Translations under genes and position numbers: made by a program | The notes under the pieces: generated by a model | The model's database searches: none | What the model saw: only the letters and a program-made list of their open reading frames with translations | What the model was told of the DNA's origin: nothing | In this document: piece after piece, positions 50,841 through 61,410 of the stretch | Layout of the letters: the number at the start of each line of letters is the position of its first letter | Position numbering within the stretch: the stretch's first letter is position 1 | NCBI GenBank assembly: GCA_910578525.1 | Contig: CAJTRF010000003.1 | Coordinates: forward strand, 1-64,000 | From: an uncultured Mycoplasmatales bacterium | GTDB taxonomy: Bacteria; Bacillota_I; Bacilli_A; Mycoplasmatales; Mycoplasmoidaceae | Reading direction: 5' to 3' | Length of the DNA: 64,000 nucleotides

Positions 50841-53228
50841 ATGTTGCTAGAAATTCAAGAAAAAAAGATTAATGAAGTAGTTTCGCTACTTTCAACTGAA
50901 CAGTTTGACAAAAATCATCCTTTATATTTTCAATCCCCAACAGGAAGCGGTAAAACTTTAATGTTAGCAAGAATAATTGAAGAGTTTAAAAAAAATAATC
51001 CAAATGAAAACTTCTTATTTTTAGTTGCTTCAATTTCAACTGGTGGAATTGAAAAACAAAATTATGAATCTTTATATAATTCTCAATTAAAAGGTAGTAA
51101 TTTTAATGTAGAGCATATACCTAGTGGTTTGACAACACCGTTGCGTCCAAGATATCATACTGATGTGTTAACGATTGGAGAAGCATCATTTAAAAATGGG
51201 TCGAATTTATTTAAATTAAAATTATTAGAATCTTATCTTGAAAAAGTTAGTGAAAACAAAAGAATAATTTTTATAAGGGATGAAGCCCACATTGGAACAA
51301 AGATAAATACTAATGACACATCACAAAATCTTTCAAAATTAAATAGATATTTTTATAAACAATTATGATTATCTGCAACATTAGAAAACGGAAAAGAGCA
51401 AATGATTCCTCATGTTTGCATGACTTTATCTGAAGCTCAAGATGCCGGATTAATTAAAAATAACATTAGTCTCTTTGATGGAGATATTGAAGACAATGAA
51501 AATGAGGAACATCTTTTTGAGCTAGCTTGTAAGAAGCTAAAAAAATTATGGGGTTCTAATGAGCATCCAGGAATATATAGAAAAATAAGTGATATCAAGG
51601 GCCAGATAATCAAACCAGCCCTTTTGGTTCAAATCTCTTCTAAAACAAAAGGTGAAGAAGAAATTAAACAAATTATTAATATTTGTAAAAAACACAATTT
51701 AAACTACGCTTATACCTTGTCCAAAAACAAAGAAGCATTTCAAGCATCCGGTTTACTAAAGTCTAGAAAAATAACTAGAAATGAATTACAAAAAAACGAT
51801 TCTGATATTGATGTTATTATCTTTAAATTTGCAATAGCTACTGGTTGGAATATTCCTAGAGCTTGTATTTTAAGTCAATATAGAAATATTGACTCCGACA
51901 ATTTGAGAATACAAACATTGGGTAGAGTTCTTAGAAATATATTTGTAGGTGATATAGAGAATTTTAATAAATTCGATGATGATGAGCAAAAAGAAATATT
52001 AACTTGTTATTTATATTCAGCCCATCAATCGGCAAAACAATATGAAACTTCAATTTTAAAATTAAAAGATAGTTTTATAAACGAAAAAGTTAAAAAAACA
52101 TATCTCTCACAAACTTCAAAAGATGTTGAAGGAAGAGGTTATCTAGCAAAACACAATAATGACCTTGTAAGAGACTACATAAGTTTGTTTAACAAAGACA
52201 TTAAAGGCACCAATATTGTTTCTTTGTTAAACAAGAACAAAACACTTGATATTAAAATACCAAAAAAAATTTTTTCTGGTAATCTAAGTGTTAAAAAAAT
52301 TGATCAATCTCTTGATAAACAGGGGAAAATAGGTAAACACACAATTAATTGATTAGAAAAAACAATCTCTAATAAATTTCAATTAGAAAAAGAATTTAAT
52401 AATTGATTACGTAGAAATTCTCCATATCTAAAAAAAATTTTTAATCAAGTCTTTAAACAAATAGGTTATATGAATTCTGTTTTATTCAAATGTAAAATTT
52501 TACAAGACATATCGTTTTCTAAGAAAATTATTGCTCAAAAACGTCATTATCAAACCGATTCTGAAAAAGAATCAAAATATGATTTAAAAATTAAAGAAAT
52601 TAATTTACCTCGTATACAATTTTCTAATAATCCAAAAGAAAATATGTTGAATGCAGAGATTAGACATTTATCTCAAATTTTAACAACAACAATAAATGGT
52701 GAAAACAAACTTTTTTATAACTCTGATCCGAACTCGTCTAACAATAATTCTCCTGAACGTCATTTTCTTCAAGATTTAGATAGTTTTGTAAAATACAACA
52801 AAGATTTTTTATACTTTATTCACAGGAATGAGCGTTCTAAAGAAAGTGTCTCTTATATTTATCGTGATGAAAACGGTAATAAACACGAACAGTATCCGGA
52901 TTATATATTGCGAACAAAAAATGGCACGACAATTATTTGTGAGATTAAAACCATTTGTGGTGGAATTGAATATATCAATTCTATAAAACACATTGAAAAA
53001 GGTTATTTAAGAAACTCTGAAAAAATTACTGATTATTTTTTTGGAATAATTAAACACGCTGATTACAGATATCAACTAGTGTATTATAAAGAAGGTAAAA
53101 GAGTGCCGATGGAATTTTTAGATTTAAAAGAGAAATTTAAAGATTTTGATTTTGACGGATTAACTGAATTAGATGTACTTTTCGACATAATTAAATGCTA
53201 TGAAAATAATCGGATTAGCATAAAATAA
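50841..53228 (+). CDS. res: type III restriction enzyme, helicase/endonuclease subunit
   Basis: 795 residues once two TGA codons are read as Trp. SF2 helicase: Walker A SPTGSGKT (32-39), DEAH box (147-150), WLSATL as motif III and LGRVLRN as motif VI. The C-terminal nuclease has PDYIL (Asp687) and CEIKT (Glu701, Lys703). Res cleaves DNA after ATP-driven communication between two head-to-head sites and needs Mod. The end overlaps the convergent 53215-53865 gene by 14 bases. Confidence 0.93.
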
Positions 53229-53865
53229 TTTTTTCAAAATTTAAAAAATTTGCATTTTCTTTAACATAATTAATAAAATTTCAAATATTCGTTCCTCTAT
53301 ATTCTTTTAACGGTTTAAATTTCACTTTAGTTTTGTTGTCATTAGAAATAATATAAGCTAGATTAAAAAAGATAGCTTTTATTTCAGATATATCTTTTTT
53401 TAATTCATCTTCAATTTCAGTTTGATATTTTTTTAAAATTTTGTTTGAGTGATTCTCACCAAAAGACAAAGTACTTCAATTATGAATAAAAAACGAAAGT
53501 TCTTCATAAACATCATTATTCAATATTTTCTTTAAAAAAGTAGTTTTCTCAAAAAACTCATTAATAGCAACATTCAGTTCATCGTTTCTACTTTTTATTG
53601 CATCAATACAATCAACAAAATCTCTTAACAAAACAACAAAATGCATCCAATTTAAATATGTAATTTCACTTGTTGTCTTTTCAATTAACTCTTTTTCTTG
53701 TAATGAAAGAATCTTTAGTGATGGCTTAGAATATTGAAACAAATATGCTTTTGATAAATTAATACATACAATAGCATTTATTAAACCATTAATTAGTAAA
53801 AATGTCCATTGAATTAAATCTTCATACTTTATTTTATTTGTTTTGTATCTGTTATTCTTTCTCAC
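53215..53865 (-). CDS. unrecognised protein at the right edge of the restriction island
   Basis: 216 residues on the minus strand from a GTG start at 53865 (no ATG upstream in frame). The N-terminus holds a moderately hydrophobic helix (about 18-38), and the rest is helical with charged stretches such as ENHSNKILKKYQTEIEDELK. No family is recognised. It resembles the left-edge gene in size and helical make-up, but I see no clear sequence similarity. Convergent overlap with res suggests it belongs to the same insertion. Confidence 0.68.
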
Positions 53866-54015
53866 AATTATTCTTAATTTATTTTTTGTTTAAAAGAGCA
53901 ATAATTACTTATTAATTTAGTTATTGCTTTTAAATCACTATAAACTATGATAATATTATATATTTATAAAAATATAAATTTTGCTAGTTAAGATTTTAAT
54001 CAACAAATAAATATT

Positions 54016-54045
54016 TTTACATTTTTATCAGATTTATGGTATTAT
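54016..54045 (+). promoter_or_regulatory. promoter of the S10-spc operon
   Basis: A -35 TTTACA (54016-54021) and -10 TATTAT (54040-54045) are separated by 18 bases, with a TG just before the -10. This is the best complete promoter in the window. The rest of the 296-base gap from 53866 holds an imperfect hairpin (about 53892-53932) and no gene. Confidence 0.65.
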
Positions 54046-54051
54046 ATATAT

Positions 54052-54150
54052 ACGCTTTCTATTGAGATTGCTGATACACCAAAGTGTGTTGTCAAGTATT
54101 AGGGAACTCAATAAGTGTAAAAAAGCGTTGAAAATAAATATCAGAAAGGC
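54052..54150 (+). promoter_or_regulatory. structured leader of the S10 operon
   Basis: Nested pairings: acgcttt/aaagcgt (54052-54058 with 54122-54128), tattgag/ctcaata (54060-54066 with 54107-54113) and a small acac/gtgt hairpin inside (54076-54079 with 54084-54087). In other bacteria the S10 leader is bound by L4 for feedback control; the same role here is inference. Confidence 0.55.
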
Positions 54151-54161
54151 AACAAAAAAGT

Positions 54162-54467
54162 ATGAATCAAGAATTAAGAATTAAATTATTTTCTTATGAT
54201 CACGAACTATTAGACAAATCAGTTAAGAAAATAATTGAAATCGCGGTTAATACAAGCTGTGAAGTTAAAGGTCCAATTCCTCTTCCAACAAAGAAGGAAA
54301 TTTTTACGGTTTGTAGATCACCACACGTATACAAACCAGCAATGGAACAATTTGAACGTAGAACCCACAAACGTTTAATTGTTCTTAAGAAAGCATCTAT
54401 TCAAACAATTGATGCTCTTAAGAGATTAGTTATCCCATCAGGAGTTGAAATTCAAATTACTTTATAG
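54162..54467 (+). CDS. rpsJ: 30S ribosomal protein S10
   Basis: 101 residues. IKLFSYDHELLDKSVKKIIEIA, GPIPLPTKKE and THKRLIVLKKASIQTIDALKRLVIPSGVEIQI are diagnostic. S10 is also NusE, part of transcription antitermination. It leads the S10-spc operon behind a structured leader. Confidence 0.97.
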   Translation: MNQELRIKLFSYDHELLDKSVKKIIEIAVNTSCEVKGPIPLPTKKEIFTVCRSPHVYKPAMEQFERRTHKRLIVLKKASIQTIDALKRLVIPSGVEIQITL

Positions 54468-54490
54468 TAATTTAGAAGATAGGAGAAGTT

Positions 54491-55351
54491 ATGAAAAACA
54501 TAATCGGAACTAAAGTGGGAATGATGCAAGTATTTGATGTTAATGGTAAACAATTAGCAGCAACAGTTGTAAGTTGTGAACCAAACCAAGTACTTGAAGT
54601 TAAAAAGAATGGCAACATCAAAGTGGGATATTTAGATGTTGAAAAAGCTCAAAGAAAATCAAAAGCTTATATTGGTATTTTTAAGAAAAATGGATACACT
54701 CCAAAAGAATTCATTAAAGAATTTAAAAATACTGAAAATTATAAAGTTGGAGATTTTATTACAGTTGATGCTTTTGAAAAAGGTCAATATGTTGATGTTC
54801 AAGGAACTACAAAAGGACATGGATTTACAGGTGCAATTAAACGTTGAAACTTTAAAGTTGGTCCTTTAGCACATGGTGCTGGATATCCTCATAGATATCA
54901 AGGTTCTGTTGCATTTGGTCGTGGTGGTAGTCAAGCTCAAAGAGTACCTAAAGGTAAAAAGATGTCAGGACACTACGGACACGAAACAGTTACTATTCAA
55001 AACTTAATTGTTTTAGAAGTAATGAAAGCACGTAATTTAATTTTATTATTAGGTGCTATTCCAGGACCAGCAGGAAGTGTAGTAACAATTAAAACTTCAG
55101 TTAAATTCCCAACAAAGAAAACTGAATACAAAATTATTACTAAGGAAATCAAGGAAGAAATTTTAAAAGAAAATGAAAACCTTGAAGACAAAGAAGCATT
55201 ACACAAAGCAAACGAACAAGCAGAAGCTGCAGCTGCAGAAGCTGCTAAAAAAGAAGCTGCTGCTAAACAAGCAGAAGCAGCTGCTCGTGCTAAAGAAAAA
55301 GAAGCTGCTGAAAAAGCTGCTGCTAGCGAAGCTAAAACAGCTAACAAATAG
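54491..55351 (+). CDS. rplC: 50S ribosomal protein L3 with a long C-terminal extension
   Basis: 286 residues, against about 210 for most bacteria. The L3 core shows IGTKVGMMQVFD, GHGFTGAIKRWNF, SYGS-like HGAGYPHRYQGSVAFGRG and GAIPGPAGSVV. Beyond about residue 205 is an Ala/Glu/Lys-rich helix of some 80 residues that looks like a charged coiled coil. One TGA-Trp (54845). The extension is coded in the same base style as the core, so it is not a frameshift. Confidence 0.96.
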
Positions 55352-55359
55352 GAGGAAAT

Positions 55360-55992
55360 ATGGAAAAGATCAAGTTATATGATATTACTGGTAAATCAGT
55401 TAAAGAAATTGAATTTAGTCTTCCTAACACAACTAAAGTTTACGAACAAGCAATGTTCGATCAAGTTTTAGCTGAAAACGCAGGCAAAAGACAAGGTACT
55501 CACTCAACTTTAACTAAAGGTGAAGTTAGAGGTGGTGGTAAAAAGCCTTTACAACAAAAACATTCAGGTAATGCAAGACAAGGTTCTATTCGTAACCCTC
55601 ACTGAGTAGGTGGCGGTGTTGTTTTTGGACCAAAACCAAACAGAAACTACAAACTTGCTGTTAATAAACAAGTTTCAAGAAAAGCATTTGATTCTGCTTT
55701 ATTGTTAAAAATTCAATCTAACAACATATTTATCATTGATGATTTAAAAGAAGCAAAACCTTCTACAAAGAAAGCTGTTGCTTTATTTAAAGCATTAAAA
55801 ATTAATGATCAAAAGAATTTATTTGTTGCTGCTGATTCTAAAAACGCAATTAATGCAATTAAAACATTTAGCAACATTAAAAAAACTGTAGCTAAGAAAG
55901 TTAACCAAATCTCTACTAGAGATATTTTAAATGCTAAGAATTTAGTGATTGAACTTTCAGCTGCTAATAAATTAGGAAAGGTTGGTGCATAA
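55360..55992 (+). CDS. rplD: 50S ribosomal protein L4
   Basis: 210 residues. It has the internal loop residues with GKRQGTHSTLTKGEVRGGGKK and GSIRNPHWVGGGVVFGP, and a C-terminal Rossmann-like half (ARNLV-type NAKNLVIELSAANKL). The Trp after NPH is a TGA codon. L4 lines the exit tunnel and is the likely autoregulator of this operon. It is followed one base later by rplW. Confidence 0.96.
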
Positions 55993-55993
55993 T

Positions 55994-56386
55994 ATGGAAT
56001 TCTCAAGAATTATTATTAAACCAGTTCATACTGAAAAATCATACGCTCAACAATCTGCTGAACCAAAGAAACATGCTTTTATGGTTGATTTAAATGCTAC
56101 TAAGAACGATATTAAATTAGCTTTTGAATCAATTTATGGATTTGCTCCTGCAAAAGTAGCAACTCAAATTAGAAAGCCTGTTAAGTTCCGTACTGGAACT
56201 GCTAATCCAGGTTACACAAAGAAATTTAAAATTGCTTATGTAACTTTACCAGTTGGTAAATCAATCTCTGCTGAAGAACAACAAGTTGAAAATAAAGAAG
56301 CTAAAAATGTAACAGTTTCTGAAAAACCAATAGTTGATTCTTCATTAAAAGAAGTTGAACCAACTTCTAAGGAAGAAAAGAAGTAA
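55994..56386 (+). CDS. rplW: 50S ribosomal protein L23 with acidic tail
   Basis: 130 residues, against about 95-100 usually. The core reads IIIKPVHTEKSYAQQ, FMVDLNATKNDIKLAFESIYG and TGTANPGYTKKFKIAYVTL. The last 35-40 residues are rich in Glu and Lys. L23 forms part of the tunnel exit docking site for SRP and trigger factor, so the tail may affect factor access (inference). Start set at ATG 55994. Confidence 0.94.
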   Translation: MEFSRIIIKPVHTEKSYAQQSAEPKKHAFMVDLNATKNDIKLAFESIYGFAPAKVATQIRKPVKFRTGTANPGYTKKFKIAYVTLPVGKSISAEEQQVENKEAKNVTVSEKPIVDSSLKEVEPTSKEEKK

Positions 56387-56396
56387 GGAGTAATTT

Positions 56397-57245
56397 ATGG
56401 CAATAAAATCAATTAAAACTCGTTCAAAAGGTAAACGTACATCAATTCTTATTGATTACAAGAAGGTATTATCTTCTAATACTAATAAACCTCATAAAGC
56501 ATTAACTAAATCAATTCAAAACCAATCTGGTAGAAACAACCGTGGTATTATTACAACTAGACACCAAGGTGGTGGACACAAGAGAAAATTCCGTGAAATT
56601 GATTTCAAAAGAAATAAAGACGGTATTAAAGCAACTGTTCAAACAATTGAATATGATCCAAACAGAACAGCGTTTATTTCTTTAGTTTGCTATGAAGATG
56701 GAACTAAGAAATATATCTTAGCTCCAAGAGATATCAAAGTAGGAGATAAAATTGTTTCTGGAAACAAATGCGATATCAAAACAGGTAACTGTATGTTATT
56801 AGCTAACATTCCTGATGGTGCTTTTGTTCACAACGTTGAATTAGTTCCAGGACATGGTGGTCAAATTGCAAGAAGTGCTGGTAGTTTTGCTCAAGTCTCA
56901 GGTAAAGATGAAACTGGTGAATACAAAATCTTAAGATTATCTTCTGGTGAATTTAGAAAGATTCCAAATGAATGCCGTGCAACAATTGGTATTGTATCTA
57001 ATGAAGATCACAACTTAGTTAACTTAGGAAAAGCAGGACGTAGTCGTCATATGGGTATCAGACCTACAGTTCGTGGTACAGTTATGAACCCTAATGATCA
57101 CCCACACGGTGGTGGTGAAGGTAGACAATCTATCGGATACGATGCACCACGTACACCATGAGGTAAACGTCACATGGGTGTTAAGACTAGAAGACAAAAG
57201 AAAGCTTCTAGTGCATTAATAATTAGACGTAGAAATGATAAATAG
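56397..57245 (+). CDS. rplB: 50S ribosomal protein L2
   Basis: 282 residues. GRNNRGIITTRHQGGGHKRKFR, ARSAGSFAQVSG and the PTVRGTVMNPNDHPHGGGEG loop with the conserved His near the peptidyl-transferase centre are all present. The C-terminus after the TGA-Trp at 57159 (PWGKRHMGVKTRRQKK) completes it. Confidence 0.97.
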
Positions 57246-57256
57246 GAGAAACAAAC

Positions 57257-57562
57257 ATGAGTAGAAGTAATAAAAAAGGTGCATTTGTTGACACTAGCTT
57301 ACTTAAAAAAGTACAAGCTGCTAAAGCAGATCCAAAACACAAAGCAATTAAAACTTGATCAAGAAGAAGTACAATCTTCCCTGAATTTGTAGGTCTAAAC
57401 TTCCAAGTTCATAATGGTAAAAGTTTTATCAATGTCTTTGTTACAGAAGATATGGTTGGACACAAATTAGGTGAATTTGTTCCTACAAGAACATTCAAAC
57501 AACACTCTTCTAACAATAAGGCAGAAGACGCTAAAGCGGCAGCAGCCACAGGAGCTAAATAG
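57257..57562 (+). CDS. rpsS: 30S ribosomal protein S19
   Basis: 101 residues. IKTWSRRSTIFPEFVGLNFQVHNGKSF and VGHKLGEFVPTRTFKQHS are diagnostic, with Trp encoded by TGA. A short Ala-rich tail follows. It binds 16S rRNA in the head with S13. Confidence 0.96.
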
Positions 57563-57573
57563 GAGAATAAAAT

Positions 57574-57987
57574 ATGAAAGCAACTGCAATTCAAAGAAAT
57601 ATACGTATTTCATCATCTAAAGCAAAATTAGTGTGTGACTTAATTAGAAATAAAAAAGTTACTGAAGCTTTAGTAATTCTTGATAACACTGAAAAGAAAA
57701 TCGCTCCAATTATCGAGAAATTATTAAACTCAGCAATCGCTAATGCTACAAATACTAAAGGTTTTTCTTCTTTAGAAAACTTGTATGTTTATCAAATCTA
57801 TGCTAACCAAGGACCTACAATGAAACGTGCTTTACCACGTGCTAAAGGTTCTTCTAATATGATTAGAAAACGTTCTTCTCATATTGAAATTGTTTTGAGT
57901 GATGACCCAAAACAAAAATCTAAAGATTTATTAGCTATCAAAGCTAAACAAGCTAAGAAAGTTAATAAAAAAGGAGGTAAGAAATAA
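57574..57987 (+). CDS. rplV: 50S ribosomal protein L22
   Basis: 137 residues. ISSSKAKLVCDLIRNKKVTEALVIL, LLNSAIANA and GPTMKRALPRAKGSSNMIRKRSSHIEIVL match L22, including the tunnel beta-hairpin. A Lys-rich tail ends the protein. The stop overlaps the rpsC start by one base. Confidence 0.96.
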   Translation: MKATAIQRNIRISSSKAKLVCDLIRNKKVTEALVILDNTEKKIAPIIEKLLNSAIANATNTKGFSSLENLYVYQIYANQGPTMKRALPRAKGSSNMIRKRSSHIEIVLSDDPKQKSKDLLAIKAKQAKKVNKKGGKK

Positions 57988-58772
57988 TGGCTCAAAAAAT
58001 TAATCCAAATGGTCTTCGTTATGGTATCAACAAGAATTGAAATTCTCGTTGAATCACTTCTGACCCAGAACTAACTGCTAAATGAATTGTTGAAGACGAA
58101 AAGATTCGTAAATTCTTTGCTAAGAACTATAAACAAGCTCAATTAGTAAATATTGAAATTGAACGTACATTAAAAAATGTTGATGTATTTGTTAACTGTG
58201 GTCAACCAGGTATCATCATTGGTAAAGAAGGTGCTAACATTCCATTAGTTACAAAAGAAATCAACAAGATTGTTGGTCGTAAAATTAAAGTTAACGTAAA
58301 CGTTATTGCTCACCAAAATCCAGCGACATGTGCAAGAGTTATTGCTCGTGAAATCGCAGATGCTATTGAAAACCGTGTACCATTTAGAATGGCTCAAAAG
58401 AACGGAATTAAAAAAGCATTAGGAGCAGGTGCTATTGGAATTAAAACAACAGTATCTGGTAGATTGGGTGGAGCTGAAATGGCTAGAGAAGAAGGTTACT
58501 CTAAAGGTGTTATTCCATTAACAACATTAAGAGCTGATATTGATTATGCTATTGAACAAGCTTTAACAACTTATGGAATCATTGGTGTTAAAGTATGAAT
58601 CAACCGTGGTGAAATTTTTGCTAAAGGTTTAAACAACCAAGTTGTTATTAAACAAAAAGAACGTTCAAATGATTTTGGTAAAAAGAAACCTTTCAAAAGA
58701 AATAATAACTTCAAACCAAAAACTCAACAAGCTAAACCACAACAAAACACTCAAGTAAAGGAGGCTAAATAA
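57987..58772 (+). CDS. rpsC: 30S ribosomal protein S3
   Basis: 261 residues. An N-terminal KH domain (PGIIIGKEGANI) is followed by the C-terminal domain with GAIGIKTTVSGRLGGAEMAR and the GVKVWINRGEIF segment. Five or more Trp are TGA. The tail is rich in Asn, Gln and Lys (about 40 residues). S3 helps form the mRNA entry channel. Confidence 0.97.
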
Positions 58773-58774
58773 TT

Positions 58775-59197
58775 ATGATGCAACCTAAGAGAACAAAATA
58801 TCGTAAACCACATCGTACAAGATACGATGGAAAAGCTAAAGGAAACAAATATGTTGCTTTTGGTGAATATGGTTTAATGGCAACAACTGGTAATTGAATT
58901 ACAGACAAGCAAATCGAAGCTGCCCGTGTTGTTTTATCTAAATCTTTAGGTAAAACTGGAAAAATGTGAATTCGTATTTTCCCTCAATTATCTCTTACTA
59001 AGAAACCATTAGAAGTACGTATGGGTTCAGGAAAAGGTAATCCTGAACAATGAGTAGCAGTTGTTAAAAAAGGAACAGTAATGTTTGAATTAGCTGGTAT
59101 TCCTGAAGACTTAATGAAAGATACATTAAGAAAAGCTGGAAACAAACTAAATGTTTTAACAAAAGTTGTTAAGAAAGGAGAATTAAAGAATGATTAA
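58775..59197 (+). CDS. rplP: 50S ribosomal protein L16
   Basis: 140 residues (139 if the second ATG at 58778 is used). PKRTKYRKPHRTRYDGKAKG, FGEYGLMATTGNWITDKQIEAARV and MGSGKGNPEQWVAVVKKG are typical. TGA-Trp codons are present. It overlaps rpmC by 8 bases. Confidence 0.96.
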
Positions 59198-59678
59198 GGA
59201 ACTAAATCAAAAAACAAATGAAGAATTATGTAATTTAATCGTTAGATTAAAATTACAACTTCTTGAATCAAGATTCAAGATGGCTTCTGGTGAATTAGAA
59301 AAAACTCACAAAATTAGAGAAATAAGACGTACAATTGCTCAAGCTTTTACAGTTCTTAATTCTCGTGGTATTGATTTAACAGTAGGTACTCATGGTATTA
59401 CTATGTATGATCGCAAGAACAACACAGTTAAATCAATTAATGATGTAGTTTCAGATTCTCTTGATGCTAAAGATGAAACAGCAAAATCTAAAAAATCAAC
59501 AAAAACAGTTGGTCAAGGTGTTGCTGAGTCAACTGTGGCTGCAAGCAAGTTAGATAAAGCTAACGATTCTGCCCAAGCCACAAACTTTGCAAAAGCAAAT
59601 GCTAATGTATCAAACCAAAAGTTAGTTCAAAAAAAGAAAACTAACGTTGAAACAAAGAGAAAGGTAATTGGAGCTTAA
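59190..59678 (+). CDS. rpmC: 50S ribosomal protein L29 with long C-terminal extension
   Basis: 162 residues; ordinary L29 is 60-70. The first 65 residues (IKELNQKTNEELCNLIVRLK, LEKTHKIREIRRTIAQAFTV) are L29. The remainder, about 95 residues, is Ala/Lys/Ser/Asn-rich and probably unstructured or helical. Similar extensions of L29 are known in M. pneumoniae. It starts inside the end of rplP. Confidence 0.93.
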   Translation: MIKELNQKTNEELCNLIVRLKLQLLESRFKMASGELEKTHKIREIRRTIAQAFTVLNSRGIDLTVGTHGITMYDRKNNTVKSINDVVSDSLDAKDETAKSKKSTKTVGQGVAESTVAASKLDKANDSAQATNFAKANANVSNQKLVQKKKTNVETKRKVIGA

Positions 59679-59679
59679 T

Positions 59680-59934
59680 ATGGAAAGAAACACACGTAAA
59701 GTATTTAGTGGAATTGTAGTTTCTACAAAAATGAACAAGACAATCGTTGTTAATGTAGAAAGAAAATACTTACACCCTTTATACAAGAAACAAGTTATTT
59801 CTCACAAGAAATACCATGTTCACGATGAAAAACAAGAAGCTAAAGTAGGCGATTTCGTAAGAATTATTGAAACTCGTCCAATTAGTAAAACAAAGTTTTA
59901 CCGTTTACAAAAAATTGTAACTAAGGCAAAATAA
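59680..59934 (+). CDS. rpsQ: 30S ribosomal protein S17
   Basis: 84 residues. RKVFSGIVVSTKMNKTIVV, ERKYLHPLYKK and VGDFVRIIETRPISKTKFYRL identify S17. The ATG at 59680 is used; an upstream in-frame start overlaps rpmC. Confidence 0.96.
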   Translation: MERNTRKVFSGIVVSTKMNKTIVVNVERKYLHPLYKKQVISHKKYHVHDEKQEAKVGDFVRIIETRPISKTKFYRLQKIVTKAK

Positions 59935-59944
59935 GGAGGCAAAT

Positions 59945-60313
59945 ATGATTCAAGTAATGACAAGAATGAATGTTGCAGACAACTCAGGTGCAAGAAAAGT
60001 AGGAGTTATTAAAATCTTAGGTAACTCAAGACAAAGATATGCATCTGTTGGTGATATAGTAAAAGTATCAGTTAAAGACTGCATCCCAGAATCTGGTGTT
60101 AAAAAAGGTCAAATGTTTAAAGCTGTTATCGTTCGTACTAAAAAAGGTGTTAAACGTGAAAACGGCAACAAAGTAGCATTTGATGACAATGCATGTGTCA
60201 TCATCAAGGATGATAATACTCCAAGAGGTACACGTATCTTTGGACCAGTTGCAAAGGAATTAAGAGATAAAGGGTTTAACAAGATCATCTCTTTAGCTCC
60301 AGAGGTGTTATAG
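59945..60313 (+). CDS. rplN: 50S ribosomal protein L14
   Basis: 122 residues. MIQVMTRMNVADNSGARKVG, VKKGQMFKAVIVRTKKGV and TRIFGPVAKELRDKGFNKIISLAPEVL are nearly invariant L14 blocks. A ggagg lies 5 bases before the start. Confidence 0.98.
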   Translation: MIQVMTRMNVADNSGARKVGVIKILGNSRQRYASVGDIVKVSVKDCIPESGVKKGQMFKAVIVRTKKGVKRENGNKVAFDDNACVIIKDDNTPRGTRIFGPVAKELRDKGFNKIISLAPEVL

Positions 60314-60321
60314 GAGGTAAT

Positions 60322-60645
60322 ATGAACAGAATTAAAAAAGGTGATAAAGTTAGAGTAATATCTGGAAAGAATTCAACAAAAGAAGGAATCGTACTTCAAG
60401 TTTTTCCTAAGAAAAACTTAGCGATCGTTGAAGGTATTAATGTAGCTAAAAGACATAATAAACCTTCTGCTAACCAAGACAAAGGTGGAATCTTAGATAA
60501 AGAACTTCCAATTCATTTATCTAAGTTAGCATTAGTTGCACCTAAGTCTCCACGTGGTGTTTCAAAAATTTCTTATTCAAAAGACAAAGAAGGCAAGAAA
60601 GTAAGAATTGCTAAAAAAACAAATAGTGTAATTGGAGGTAAATAA
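60322..60645 (+). CDS. rplX: 50S ribosomal protein L24
   Basis: 107 residues with the KOW motif IKKGDKVRVISGKNSTKEGIVL and GINVAKRHNKPSANQDKGGI. It is one of the first proteins to bind 23S rRNA. Confidence 0.96.
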   Translation: MNRIKKGDKVRVISGKNSTKEGIVLQVFPKKNLAIVEGINVAKRHNKPSANQDKGGILDKELPIHLSKLALVAPKSPRGVSKISYSKDKEGKKVRIAKKTNSVIGGK

Positions 60646-60647
60646 TT

Positions 60648-61205
60648 ATGGAAAAAACATTAAGTAAAAAATACCAAGAACAAGTTAAAAACACTTTAAT
60701 GACTGATGGTGCATATAAATCAATTATGCAATTACCTCGTCTTGAAAAGATTGTCATCAATTCAGGTGTAGGAGATGCTACTACTGATGCTAAATTATTG
60801 GAATCTGTTGTTCAAGAATTAACAGCTATTACAGGTCAAAAACCAGTAATTACACGTTCAAAGAAAGCGATCGCTACTTTCAAATTACGTGAAAACCAAG
60901 GAATTGGTGCTAAGGTAACTCTTCGTGGTGAAAAAATGTGAAACTTCATTGAAAATTTAATTAACATTGCTTTACCACGTGTTAGAGACTTTAAAGGAAT
61001 TCCAAACAGCTCATTTGATGGGCACGGTAATTACACACTTGGTATCAAGGAACAAATTATCTTTACAGAAATTAACTATGACCAAGTAAAGAAAATCCGT
61101 GGGTTTGATGTTACCTTTGTAACTTCATCAAAAGATGATGAACAAGCAAGAAAACTATTAGAAGCAATTGGTTTACCATTTGCTAAATCAAAAAGAAATA
61201 AATAA
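60648..61205 (+). CDS. rplE: 50S ribosomal protein L5
   Basis: 185 residues. LPRLEKIVINSGVGDA, LTAITGQKPVITRSKKAIATFKLRE, GAKVTLRGEKMW and LPRVRDFKGI with a GHGNYTLGIKEQIIFTEINYD segment are diagnostic. The TGA at 60939 encodes the Trp after RGEKM. Confidence 0.97.
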
Positions 61206-61214
61206 GGGGAAAAC

Positions 61215-61400
61215 ATGGCAAAAAAATCATTAATAGCAAAACAAAAAAGAGCACCAAAATACTCAACAAGAAAATATACTCGTTGTGTAAGATGTGGTCG
61301 TGTACATGGTGTGTACAAAAAATTTGGCTTATGCCGTATTTGTATTAGAGAACTAGCTCATAAGGGTGAATTACCTGGAGTAAAGAAGGCATCTTGATAG
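61215..61400 (+). CDS. rpsN: 30S ribosomal protein S14, zinc type
   Basis: 61 residues, the short zinc-binding form (also called rpsZ). TRKYTRCVRCGRVHGVYKKFGLCRICIRELA holds the two CxxC pairs. The penultimate TGA encodes the C-terminal Trp conserved in S14. Confidence 0.96.
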
Positions 61401-61410
61401 GAGAATAAAT

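Noticed and set aside
54997..55347. Minus-strand Ala/Ser-rich open frame opposite the L3 tail
   Set aside because: It is produced by the Ala/Lys/Glu-rich codons of the rplC extension and has no family features.
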